A DNA stretch of 64,000 bases from Rotaria socialis. Its lineage: Eukaryota; Rotifera; Eurotatoria; Philodinida; Philodinidae. The notes below the pieces were generated by a model, which was not told the DNA's origin, did not search any database, and worked only from the letters and a program-made list of their open reading frames with translations. This document shows, in pieces, positions 25,501 to 39,149 of the stretch. Location of the stretch: the NCBI GenBank assembly GCA_905331475.1, contig CAJNYU010000181.1:651443-715442 (forward strand), read 5' to 3'. The position numbers and the translations under genes were made by a program. Each line of letters begins with the position of its first letter. Within the stretch, counting starts at the first letter, position 1.

Positions 25501-28500
25501 ATTTGATATGCTAACAAAATAACCATCATCCAACCACGCATTTCATTGATCTGTTCTTTACTAAAAAAACGATCACTATTGTTATTATTCGTTCCATTTG
25601 TTAGAATTTTATTAGTTAATGTTGTTGAATTATTTTCATCATTTGAATCTGAATGCGATGGAATTTGTTCATAATCATTATTATGTATTGATGAAAAGAT
25701 TGGATTTGAATTTGAATTTGAATTTGGAGTTGTTGTTAATGGTGTTTGACTTGGTGATGAACGATTCGATGTCGTTTTATTAAAATATTTATCATGAAAA
25801 AATATTCCTAATATACCAATATAGGTTAACGGTAAGAAAAAGGCAATACGAGAAAAATGAGAATTTTCTTTCATTAAAAAATCTGTACGATCAGCCAAAT
25901 AGAAATAAAGAAGAATAAATGCATATTTCACACTAAAATAAAAAGTGACGATGTTTTTAGAAGACGACCATGTTTTTCGTTCAGTTTTCTTACCTTGTAC
26001 GAAGTATGATCGGTTCAGTTAAAGGAAAATGTAATAACGAATTTTGTTTCTTATAAAATCTTGACGGATATGATGAATTGTTATTATTGTTTCCGTTCGA
26101 TGACGATAAGGAAGATTGTGTTGCTATTGATTTTGTTAATAATAACGGTGGTAATAAATGTTCACGAGATTTCTTACGAAGATTTCGTAAGCATTTTGGA
26201 ATGCAAAATCTATAACGACTTAAACCGTTTGATAATGATGATGAATGTTTTTGATTTGAACTTATATTTGAGTTATAAACACGAGTGTGGCTAAAAACGA
26301 TAGAAAAAAAAATATTTTAGTTTGGCAACAAAAAATAAATGCTCATCTATAAGATTACGTTACAATAATTGACAAAATCAAATAGAAACATTTTTTAGCA
26401 ATGAATAAAAGCTGTAAGAATATTTATTTACTTGGTAAATAGATACGAATTATTAAGTCACAAGTAAGCACGACTTTGCAAAGATTAGGCAAGGTAGTCA
26501 ATTAAAAGATTTTTATTTTATTTTTTGGTAGACTTAACTGGTTTTTAATACAGGAATTAAACGAATTTTAGAAAAATGATACACCGTAAAATACAGGAGC
26601 TCCTACTGTGAAGGAAAAGAAAATTTTTCAAGGTTGATTGTTAGAAGACCAATCTTGAATACAAAATAAAATGCTATTAGCAAAATCTCTACTGGGCTGA
26701 AAATATGAAATATGATATAGCTGTTATTTACATGTTGTGCAAGAGAGAACTACTAAGCATGCTCTCTTGTGATCTGTGGGCATCTGAATTTCTACATTTA
26801 TATGTTAACAAAAATTTCTCTTCGTACATATATGTCACGTTTCACAAAAGCATTGGTTATTACGCTGAAAAATGAGATTTATTTTTGAACAAAAACCTTA
26901 CTTCGATACACAATCTCCATTCACTGTTGGTGGAAGTAATTGCTGATCGGGTTCATCTTGATCATCATTAATATCTTTACTAAATGCACCATTCATATGA
27001 CAATATCCATTGGCTTGTTGATTTTTATCTTGATGTTGTTTTTGTTGTTCATCGTGATTTGAAGTTTTTCCATATTTTAATCTAATGCGACTTGTACGTC
27101 TGAATATGAATACTGATCTTATACGATAGACAATATAAATAATAAAAAATGTTATTGAGCAACCTAACAAAAGACTTATTAGAAATTGTAAACGTGTCAA
27201 TGGTGGAACTTGTGCACAACAGGTACCATCATCAGGCAATAACAATGGATTGCACAATGCATTGAGCAATATTTGTACACATGTATGTCGTGTAAATGAT
27301 GATAGTTTATAAAATTCATGAATCTTTCCACTAGTTATCATCAATGTGGATGACATAGTATGATTTTTTTTTAATATTACATACGAATAATAAATAATAT
27401 CACTTTGATTACTATAAATATCATCAAAATCATATTGTATTATGGATGATAAATTTGATTGAATATCATTAGTTGTTGTTGTTGTCGTTGTTGTTGTAGT
27501 TGTTGTTGTTGTTGTTGTTGATGTTGTAGTTGGTAGAATAGTTGACGACGATGATAAAATCGTTAAATCATCATGTTCAACATCATTTAAAATATCATCA
27601 TCGATATCATCGTTATTATTACGATTATTATCAAAATATTCATCATTATTATCATCATATAAAAATGAATTTTCACTTGATATAGATGAGTATTCTTCTA
27701 AGAATGTTGACGAATGCCAATAAATATTTGTATGATAAAATATATTATGTGCTATAGAATTTATACGATCAATATAAGAATTTAATTTTGGTATCAATTC
27801 ATTTATATACATTGTTTGTTGGTAAATTGAATGATGAAAAAATTGAAATAAATGCTCATCCAATGATAAGTGTGGTTGTCCAAACCAAAAAATAGTTGTT
27901 GTTGAACTTAAATTTGTCAATAAATTTTGTTTTATACGCGTTAAATTGCCTTCAAAATATTTAATTGTATCAAAACTTGCATTGTTACGCAAAGCATCGT
28001 ATAAACCAAGACCAAATATAAGTACATGTGGCCTTATTGAATTATTATTTGCCCATGAATATAATAAATTATATAAATAATCATTGAATGTTTGTACGGA
28101 ATAAAATTGTAAAATAAAATTTTCATTTGCATATGTTAAATTTTTTAAATGTTTATAAACAAATGGATGTGATTTATGTTGTTTACTATTATCTTTATTG
28201 TTATCATAATTATTATTTATGGTTGTCTTTTTTCTTGATAGATTTGAATGATATTTAATTGTATTTATAAATGTACGATAAATCATATAAAGACGTTCAT
28301 CACCGATAAATGTATACGAAAAATTAATTTTTCTATTGTCTTGCTTTTCTTGTTTTAAACGTTGTTGTTCTTGTTTACGTGTGCGCAACCATTCACCAGG
28401 ATCAATACGATTATTAAATGCTTTACGTGTTGCTATTAAACTCTTATCTATCGTTGATGATGATTGTGTTATTAAACGTGTACATTGATTAAAATCAAGT

Positions 28501-28928
28501 AAATCATACCAATGTATCATACAACCGGTTGGTTGCCATACATGATAACGTTCAATGCGACCTTCATTTAATAGACGATGACATGAAGTAGCACCTTTTA
28601 TATAACGCAATGATCCATGATAGAAAAGTAACGCAAAAAAAAGTAAGAGACAAATTAATTTAGCATTATGAATATTAAAATGATTGAGAATAGTTGAAGA
28701 ATTTGATGATGATGATGATATATTATTATTATTATTCAAATGAGAGAGAGAATTAGTTAATGTATTGGATGTTGTCGAATTTGTCGTTGATGCTATTGGA
28801 AGCGAAGATGATGATAATGGGAGATTTGATGATAATTTTGATGTCGCGGAATTTTTTATTGTAATCGAAGTAAATGATGATGATAATGATGAATTGGCAT
28901 CAGAATTTACTGAGAAAAAAAATAACAT
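22571..28928 (-). CDS. CASD1: CASD1-family sialic-acid O-acetyltransferase homologue, catalytic motif altered
   Basis: Five exons, 28928-26902, 26290-25994, 25932-25154, 23627-22984, 22915-22571. Phases close to 1363 residues; vertebrate CASD1 is about 800. Order: Ser/Asn-rich N-terminus, membrane anchor (91-104), WQPTGCMIHWY (131-141), SGNH-like luminal domain, CNPLLLPDDGTCC, a second membrane helix, then the multi-pass acyltransferase part (EMRGWMMVILLAYQ, NRWY-like [56 protein letters not shown]). CASD1 adds 9-O-acetyl groups to sialic acid in the Golgi. Here the catalytic GDS is GDE (209-211) and the DGLH motif near the end of the luminal domain is absent. Extra length comes from Asn, Asp, Ser and a Thr-only tract (about 467-488). 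Identity of the family is firm; activity is doubtful. Confidence 0.92.
23628..25153 (-). other. Large third intron of CASD1
   Basis: A 1.5 kb intron with acceptor TTTAG at 23628-23629 and donor GTATGCC at 25147-25153. It carries a MITE (23946-24214). The remainder is AT-rich without open frames of note. Confidence 0.75.
23938..24222. mobile_element. hAT-like MITE in CASD1 intron
   Basis: The element spans 23946-24214 (269 bp). The left end CAGAGCTAGGACGAGTACAA and the reverse complement of the right end (CAGAGCTCGGGCGAAAGTAC) agree over the first 14 bases with two differences. The sub-terminal regions are rich in AAGTACAAGT/ACTTGTACTT words in both orientations, so the whole can fold. Flanks AATAGAAC (23938-23945) and AATAGGAT (24215-24222) match at 6 of 8 positions, consistent with an old 8-bp duplication. 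No coding capacity. Confidence 0.65.
27468..27530 (-). repeat. Thr-codon (ACA/ACT) tract inside CASD1
   Basis: A run of GTT triplets on the + strand (ACA/ACG on the coding strand) codes for a poly-threonine tract in the luminal part of the CASD1 homologue. It is flanked by Asp/Asn-rich low-complexity sequence at 27560-27660. Confidence 0.8.
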
Positions 28929-29170
28929 ATTGAAATATATAATTTTTTTCTTGCTTATATGATGAATATTAATATGAAATATACTGACAATTATTATAAG
29001 AAAAAAAAAAAGACAAAACGAATGAAAAAGCTTATTGTTACTTGATATAATATTTACTTAGGCCTAGTCTTGTCTCTTTTCATACTCATCATTTCTATTA
29101 TTTAACCATTACATTTATAGACATAGAATTATCTTCTTCTTTTTTTTTTTTGTCAAGTGTTAATCATTAT
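28929..29170. other. CASD1 5' flank
   Basis: A short AT-rich gap between the CASD1 start and the 3' end of the next minus-strand exon. Nothing recognisable apart from poly(T/A) runs. Confidence 0.4.
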
Positions 29171-29560
29171 TTAACAAAGAGAAAGTTTCTTACATCGTAA
29201 ATTTTCTTGTGACACCGAATATGGATGTTGAGGATAAGAATTACTATTTAAATTAGTAAATGATGATCGATCTGATGCAAATGAAGATGTATGCCGATGT
29301 GATGAACGTGTTGGTAGAAAATTTGTAGGAGGAGTTGGATTTGTATTATTTAAGTTGTTGTCTTTTCGATTTGATCGAGATGGCGGAAAGATTTGTGCAG
29401 CAAGTGCATTCGATGTTGTATCATATGAATGATGTCTAACGTGATGTGAAGATGACAAATGATGAGCAACAGTGCACGGTGAAGATTTTGTATTTGTAGT
29501 ATCAATTGGATTTTCAATAGGTATACTCTTATTGGTGGGATTTACATGTTTTGAACTCAT
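29171..29560 (-). CDS. Hypothetical Ser/His/Asn-rich disordered protein or terminal exon
   Basis: 129 codons from ATG 29560 to the TAA at 29171-29173. The protein is hydrophilic and low in complexity (HHLSSSHHVRHHSYD, PPTNFLPTRSSHRH), with no domain, signal or membrane segment. A splice acceptor (TTTCAG at about 29570-29575) sits 10 bases before the ATG and keeps the frame open (Arg-Trp-Asn-Met). It may therefore be the last exon of a longer gene whose upstream exons I could not find in the next 5 kb. Family unknown. Confidence 0.45.
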   Translation of the reverse strand: MSSKHVNPTNKSIPIENPIDTTNTKSSPCTVAHHLSSSHHVRHHSYDTTSNALAAQIFPPSRSNRKDNNLNNTNPTPPTNFLPTRSSHRHTSSFASDRSSFTNLNSNSYPQHPYSVSQENLRCKKLSLC

Positions 29561-29575
29561 ATTCCATCTGAAATT

Positions 29576-32500
29576 TTTAACATTAAATTAGTTTTTAATA
29601 TCTTTAAATAAAATTAAAAATACGGTTAAAAAGAATGAGAAAATATTCTTCATAGATAGGAGACACGATTTATTATATTTTCTATCTTTCTTTCTCTTGT
29701 TCGTACATTCTCATTTTCTATGTTCCTGTATTTTCGGGTTTTTGATTTATCGAAAAACAATATAGCTCACCGTCTAAGCAATTTTTCATTTAGTTCAGGA
29801 TCATTGCTAATTGCATGTTGTCTGTTATTCCACATTTGTTTTGTTTTATTGTACATATATGTAGCGATGTTTCAATTTTTTTTCTGTAGTTGCTTCAATC
29901 GCTGGTACTGTTTGTTTTCAGTATACTATTCAATACTTTCATGAAGTAAACAATCCACCCTCACAACGTCGCCTTCGACAACGTCCTCATAATTCGATTG
30001 TATTCAAAATCGTCATCACCACCATTTTCAATCGGAATCGAAGTGAATAAAAGGAGAGAGAGAGAGAAAGAGAGAGAGAAACAGAAAGAGCAAATAACGA
30101 CCTGTGCAAAGAAGGATAAAAGCTCTATTTTAACATAATTGAGTATGTCTATTTGTGTACCTGTAGTGGGCAACACGTGCAAATAGACACAGCATCATCA
30201 ATATTGTTACGGCGAGGGAGACAAAAAAAAACAGTTTAAAGAACACGAAACATCGACGTTGATTATCATTAAGAACAAGTATAGATCAACATCATCATTT
30301 TCTTTCTCTCTTGTATTATTTCAATTGAATGGTGGTGGTGCCCCGTCAAAGAAGGCTAACATGACGCAATTAAAAATGGAAGAAATGAAAAATAAGAAGA
30401 AGACGAAGAAAAAAACCGAGAGTTGTAGCAATAGTGAGAAAAACTAAAAAGAAAAGAAGAAGAAAAGAATTCTCGACAGCCAACATAAGAACACGATCTG
30501 ACAACGTTTTCTACTAATAAAGCCAAAAAATTTCAATGTCACTCATTCTTCCGTTCTTGTCATCGTCGTTCTTGTCCTTGTTCTTCTTCTTGTTTTTCTT
30601 TTTTCTCTATCCTTTTCTTTTTTCAATACACAAGACAAATAAACTTCTATAATTTGTGAGTCGATCAACGTCGGAACTTTTCTATAACGGTTACTTCCTT
30701 TGTAAGATCATTCTATAAATGAACTCAACCAGAACACATACACACATTCACAAATCAATGGAAAATGAAATAAATAAATAAATGAATAAGTAACAAAATG
30801 ATACTGAAATATTGATTCATTCATCAATACAGATTATGAATTCGATCATAGTGTCTCCCTTAGGATTGACTACAAGCATAAAATAAAAATGAAACGAACT
30901 ATTATGCATAAAAGATGAGTGAATATATCAGAGATTGATATAAAATATTAAAAAGAAAATGCAAAATAAATAAGAGTTAATATATTACTTAGAAATAATA
31001 TCGATAATCTTCAGAATCAGATCCATTATGTACATTATGTAAATATTTTAAAAAAATTATACTTATGTTGAAGGCATCAAAAACGCACAGGCATCCTGTT
31101 TTTCTTTTCGCTGGTAGGTCTTACTATTTAAAAATCGAATGCATTTGCATAACATGATTCATTATTTTTCTTTTTGTAAATGTATGCAATTTCTTGGCTC
31201 TAGTTTCGATCATAATAATTGTAAAAGAATGATTAGTTTCTTCTATATGTGCATCTTCTAAAAATTTTTGATTAAATTCGAATCTAATAAATTTATAATT
31301 GTAGAATAAAAGTGAAATATTAGTGATAAGTTCGATGTGTATGTTATTTTTATTTCTATTCTTTATTTTTGCTTATTAAGTATGAATATTTTTTTAAATT
31401 AGAAAAAAAATCTCGTTCGGTGAATTGAAAATCAAAAAAGAAAACTTCGTCATTTCAGAGGCTTAACAAAGTCAAAGCAATCGAATGTAAGTAAGAAAAA
31501 AAAACATTGAAAGCTAAGAGGAACCTACGTCTGTTCACGATTTTCAAGGCCTTTGCCATAGCAAAGCGTTGACAAGAACATAACGCCATTTTTGTTTGTC
31601 ATTCTATTCACGTATCTCTCACTACAATCTTATTTCTTCTTTTCTTTTTACGATGATAAAAGTTTTTCTTTTTTACTCGCCAATGAGCAAGTTTATCCTT
31701 TTTCATTATTGATCAAAGTTGTTCCACGAAATAGAGAAAAAAAGCAATAAACTATTTATTGACCATAAATTTATAGTCAATGTTAATATATGTATATTCA
31801 TTTTAGTTGTTTGATGTATGTTTACTCGTTTTACACGAATAGGATACTAATTTTCTGCTTGTCACATGATGTTATAATACAAAAAGAAAAGAAGAAAAAA
31901 AAAGATAACATATTGATAGAACTATTAGTCATAGTAAAATTTAAAAACCTTTACAACAAAAATGAATGTGACTGTTTAGTAGTAAAATTTTCTAAAAATC
32001 TAGTAGCTTCAGTTAGTACACTATGTCAAATATTGTTAGAGTACGATTCTAATTTATTAAGAGGCAGTTATTCATATTTTATGATCTTGTCTTAACGAAT
32101 TATTTTAAATATTGGCTGAATATAGTAAAAACTATCATAGACAACAATGTCGTATGGCTTAATGTGAAGTTCATGACAAGATGTTCTATTATGTCTTAAC
32201 AGTCATTAATATTCCGAGAGAAAAATATGCATGAAAAAAGAAGTGGTAATTAACATTAATTATTTATTCTCTTTACTTACAAATTTCATATTGCTGAAAA
32301 ATACATATGTTCGTTACAAAAACAAAAGCTTCGCTTTCATACAAGACCTAGTTTATTTATAGCCGACACTTTAGAAAGACCATAGGGTGTTCACTGAAGA
32401 AAAACTAGACAGTAAACTCTGATATTCATTAGTTTGTTTTTACCTGCATAGATAAGTGATCGGATCTTGATTAAAACTTTCAAATTATAATTTTATATGT

Positions 32501-33219
32501 GATTGCTTCTCTATACTTGTATACTCATTGGAGAGTAAAATATATTTTATCTAGCGGGTTTTCAGGGAAGTAATATCAAAATTTTTCCGGCTTAAAAGCA
32601 AAATATTTTTGTATTTCCTTAATATATTTACTCCATATGTGTGAAATATGCCATTCATTTTTTTTCTTCATGCGAGTAGAAAGCAACGTCAATATAAAGA
32701 TTTGATATGTTATCAGAAAAGAACAGCGTATAGCTACTCGAGCTGTGTCTATACTATTCAACTGAACCTGGACAAAATTGCTTTCTTTTCAATCTTTTGG
32801 GATTAGCAAGAATGGCGTTCGTGCTTATTGGCATTGTGGTTGACTATTAATATAATAAATGAGAAATAGCATGCATTCTGTACAAGAATGTAAATGTTAA
32901 TTGCGTTTTTAATTTGTTAAAATAAAAACAAATATTTATTCCTTCTAGCGATTAGTTTTACAAAAAGAAATACAATTTAATTAGACGAGATTATTAATAT
33001 CTTTTAATTTAAAAAAAATCTTTAAACGATTTAAAAGAGTTCACGTATTTTTATAGGATAAATTTAGTTTCAATTGTAATAGAATATTAAAATATTCAAT
33101 TTAACTCTAATAAAAATATAAAACTATGTATTAAAATAGTTCTTGAATACAAGCTATATTTAGTCAACTGTACTAATTAGAATCGAATACTATACGAAGT
33201 TCATTCTTTATGTTCAATT

Positions 33220-33254
<35 letters not shown>

Positions 33255-35312
33255 AATCGTTATTTTGAAACAAAATATTTCATCGAACTGCTCTCTAATG
33301 AGGAAAGATATTTTCAAATTTATTTGATTCAACTTGTATTTTGTCTCAAAAAAAGACTCCATATGTTGTCCTAGGCATAACAGTCTAGGTTAACCTTTGC
33401 ACATTACATAAAAATTTATAGATATTTTTTGTTTACATTAAAAAACAACATCATATTGAAGCCCATCTGTAATCATTTGTCCCTGGCAGCATGATTTTTT
33501 TTTCTTGAAATTTGAGTATCTATTGTTCTACAAAAACCTTATCATTTACTGTATCTCTTTTCCGCAAGCAAGTACAAATGCGATCACCTATGACAATGTA
33601 ACATGTTGTAGTTTTTTCGAAATAAAATTTAAACCAATACGCAATATAGAAACCGTCGTTGTACACAATTCCATTTTGTTGAAGGGTAAAACATTTTACA
33701 AGTTCTTCTTTTGAAATTTTAAAAACATTAAAGCTACTTTAAAAGAAGTACTTGAATAAGGTAGTGGAGAAAATATTTCTTTTCAAAACAAAAAGTCATG
33801 CGTTACAGAGATAAAAAGAAAATGTACTGTCTATAACATTCTGTTTCAATACAGTTAAGTTTCTTAGCTGTTCAAACACTTTTGAAACACTCTTTTAGAA
33901 ACAATATTAATCTAGTTGAATGATAAATTACTATCTAGTGATTAGTTGATAAAGGATTGTTCATTCACGTAAGTTCTAATTAAAACCTATATACGACGAA
34001 TGCCCTAGCAATCATTGTTCCTATTGTAAATATATGTATATATGTGAATAATACAAATGATTGTACTTAGTTGTTTTCACAACGATAAACTGTTGAAGCT
34101 GCAGGCAAATGATATTTGTACAAAAACAAAACAAATCATTAATAAGCTCACTGTGTCATAGAAGGGTATCTTCTATCTCCTTGTTTTTGTAAACATTTTA
34201 GCTTTTCGAAGAGAATACAACTAATGCAACTGACATTTATACCCGTACATAGACCATCGAAACTATCAAGATATCAGAACCAAAGAGAGAGAAAAAGAAA
34301 AAATCTCTTTGAATCTTCGAAATTCGGTTTTCCATAGTTTCCTATGATGTAGATCACAGATCCTATGACAATTAATGCGATGGATATAAAAATTATAGTT
34401 CAGAGAATGAGAGAGTATTGTGTTCCCTTTTTATTTTGCAAAATTCAATCGTCGTTAATGAGAAAAACATAATGATTTATAGACAAAATTAGTAATTCAA
34501 TTTTTAAAACCGATTAAATCTAAGCAAGATGATTCAACAAAAAATCGAGTAACTTAAGCTCTGAATAAAACTTGCAAATATCTATGATAAAAACTTCGTC
34601 TCAATTCAATGAATTTCGATAGGCATATCTATTCATCAGAACATACTCCTGCGAAAGACAACATATTCACGATAATCACAGCTAACACACCTGGTTTTGT
34701 ATCTTTTGAATTCTATCTATGATGAAAATTTCTACTTAATCCATAGTATCTTTTCAAGAATCAAAAATCGAGATTAAAAAATACGAAACAATACTTTTTA
34801 TTATGAATTAATATTCAAGATAGAAGTATCTTTAACGATGAGTATCTCGTTTTAATAATATTTCAAATATGAAGCTGTACTCACTCAATTACATTTATCA
34901 AGCATCTTCATTCAATAATAATCCTTCAACTTCTATGTCGACATAGCAAACATTCCAACGATTAATTTCAATACATCAGCATTACACAAATTCTATTGTA
35001 TTGTCGATTTACGTACGTTCCTTACAATAATTTCATTCATTATATCTAAAATTCAAACGATACAAAACTTAAATTTTTCTCTCACCAATTCAATAGCAAA
35101 TAGAATATTAGTAGAAAAAACAAAAGTCCACTGTATAAACACACAATATTATTTTATCACACAAAGAAACAAGCAAACAAACAAAAACTGAGACTGAGAA
35201 AAGATAACGTACAAAAGAGAATTCACGTTTCCTAGCTGTTCTATCGCAACGAAGGATAAAGCACTAGAACTGTTAACAAAAAAATAAGAACAATATGAAA
35301 TTCATCTGTTTT
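29576..35312. other. Gene-poor 5.7 kb stretch
   Basis: No supported gene. Contents: (GA)n tracts at about 30051-30085 and 33225-33251; a purine-rich block at 30370-30480; and a GC-richer block at 29960-30360 that could be a promoter or 5' UTR of the disordered-protein gene. The right end (34850-35312) is probably RAB18 3' UTR. Short frames such as 31790-32095 and 33505-33714 look like chance ORFs. Confidence 0.45.
33225..33251. repeat. (GA)n microsatellite
   Basis: An uninterrupted GA dinucleotide run of about 13 units in non-coding sequence. Confidence 0.9.
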
Positions 35313-37194
<1,882 letters not shown>

Positions 37195-37314
37195 ATGAAA
37201 TCTTCTCAGCCAATTGCTCCTATTCAACGCACAATTCTTCATTATATTGTCAATATTGTTATCATTATTATTATTGTTTTAATCATCTTTAATTTTCTTC
37301 CATTAGCTGGTTAA
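37195..37314 (+). CDS. Candidate 39-residue membrane micropeptide
   Basis: ATG 37195 to TAA 37312-37314. A 12-residue polar start (MKSSQPIAPIQR) is followed by one very hydrophobic segment (about residues 17-36, IVNIVIIIIIVLIIFNFL) and a short end. Size and layout resemble SERCA-regulating micropeptides (sarcolamban, phospholamban, myoregulin) or small integral membrane proteins, but no signature residue pattern of those families is clear. The A at -3 and purine-rich AAGAA before the ATG suit initiation. AATAAA-like signals occur within 150 bases. Isoleucine-rich ORFs also arise by chance in ATT-repeat DNA. Confidence 0.4.
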   Translation: MKSSQPIAPIQRTILHYIVNIVIIIIIVLIIFNFLPLAG

Positions 37315-38289
37315 ATCAAAGTACTATATTAAATGCTTCGAAAATCAGTAGTTAATATTATTTTACAGTATTATTATACTTCTAACCATCGTTTGTACTA
37401 CTTTGGATTTATGAAAAAGTGATAAATTATTGATGCATCAGACGAAAAATTCAATGATGAAATTAAAATAAACATAATTTTCTTTGTTTTTAATTTCTTT
37501 GCTGCTTCATAATTGATAAACTCTAAAAAAAAACGACACATTCATGAAGAAATGTTTCAACAAGAAAAAATAAACAATTATAAAATAATCCATCAAAAAA
37601 AGTTTTTTTCTTTTAGTAATGTTGTTTTTCTGATGCAGTCTATATAAGTGAATCATCTCATTCGCCCTTGGAGTAAATAAAGGTCATTGTCAATATAATA
37701 TCTTCAATGGGAAACACTTAAAAAAATGATGACTTGATTTAGTTTTGTGAAATAAAGAACAGTAGACCAGAAAAAAAATTTTCATTGTTAAGTTTTAAGT
37801 GATTGATAAATTTCAATCAATGCATAACTTACACGTCAATGCCAAAGATTTGTAATAATTTGAAAGTATTTACTTCGCTGCCAATGATTTTTTATAAATA
37901 GCCAAATAAAGTTTTCTATACCTTCGTTGGCAATCATGTACTAAATGCCGGGTATAAAAAATATTCATATTGATCTGCGCTTAAAAGATCTATGCAGAAT
38001 CTGTTTGTTCAATTTCCGTTCAATCATGATTCCTTCGAAAAGAAATCACAAATAATCGTCTACAATGAGAGCTTCATCTTCAATCCAAACATACATACTC
38101 AAAAGTGTTTTGTTACTAACTTAAGGCTAGTTTATACTGAGCCAATTAACAAAAGACTGCAAATCGACATCTATTTGTAGAGTAAGATTGTGTTTGTGGA
38201 TTGCTACAAATAATCAATATCTATTAGATAAAACAATAATGATGTGAAAGATGACTACAGTCTTCAATCCACAGAATTTCTAGTTTATT

Positions 38290-38920
38290 CTTACGAGTGA
38301 ACATTCCCAAGTGATTCACGCCGTTTGGACTAATATTTTGCTCACAGGAAGGATCCAATGAGACTAGGAAAAGACTAAAAGATTTCGTGCCATTAGGTCT
38401 TCCTTTCAAAGTGATGACTCTTTTGCTAAATTTTTGACCTTGAACAAGGAATTTATAGAAAAATTGTATGAAGGAATTTCGAACTGAAATTTTTCCTAAC
38501 AGTAGGTCTCATCGATCTTAGAAGAAGGTTCCAAAGGTTCAGTTAAAACTGATGATTTCTTTTAGAGATATTACACATTGAAGAAAAGTCAATTTTACGA
38601 TAATTTTTGGTCCATGGCCGTTTTCTTCAATAGGCAATATCTCTAAAAGAAAGCATCAGTTTTAACTGAAACTTTTGGAACCTTCTAAGATCGATGAGAC
38701 CTCTTAATTAGAAGAAATTTCAGTTCGAAATTCCTTCATACAGTTTTTCTATAAATTCCTTGTCCAAGGTCAAAAATTTAGTAAAAGAGTCATCACTTTG
38801 AAAGGAAGACCTAATGACACAAAAACTTTTAGATTTTTCCTAGTCTCATTGGATCCTTCCTATGAGCAAAATGTTTGTCCAAACAGTGTGAATCAATTGG
38901 GAATGGTTCCTCGTTAGTCA
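38290..38920. repeat. Long palindrome (hairpin) with about 290-bp arms
   Basis: The left arm (about 38290-38587) and right arm (38621 to about 38920) are reverse complements with scattered differences, around a 33-base spacer. Matching landmarks are GATATT..TTGAAGAAAA against TTTTCTTCAA..AATATC at the centre, GGTCTTCCTTTCAAAGTGATGACTC in the left arm, and CATTCCCA..GTTTGGAC at the outer ends. No transposase ORF is inside. It could be a foldback element, two inverted copies of a MITE, or a source of hairpin RNA. Confidence 0.85.
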
Positions 38921-39103
38921 TAATTTTGTACAAAATCAAGTTCTCCAGAGCAGCAAAAGGCTAAACTTATCTTGAAGGGTTCCATTGAAAGAAGGGATGC
39001 ATGAAAGAAAAAAGCCTATTTTACTCGTTAAAAAATGGCAATTACCCACGACAACGTTGCAATGGCAACACTTTGTTGAAAGAAAAGCATTCTTCTATTT
39101 TAA

Positions 39104-39109
39104 CTGATA

Positions 39110-39143
<34 letters not shown>

Positions 39144-39149
39144 TTTATT
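39104..39149. repeat. (AT)n followed by poly(T)
   Basis: A TA dinucleotide run directly followed by about 20 T residues in non-coding sequence. Confidence 0.9.

Noticed and set aside
28765-28962. Acidic + strand frame
   Set aside because: Antisense of the Ser/Asn-rich CASD1 N-terminus.
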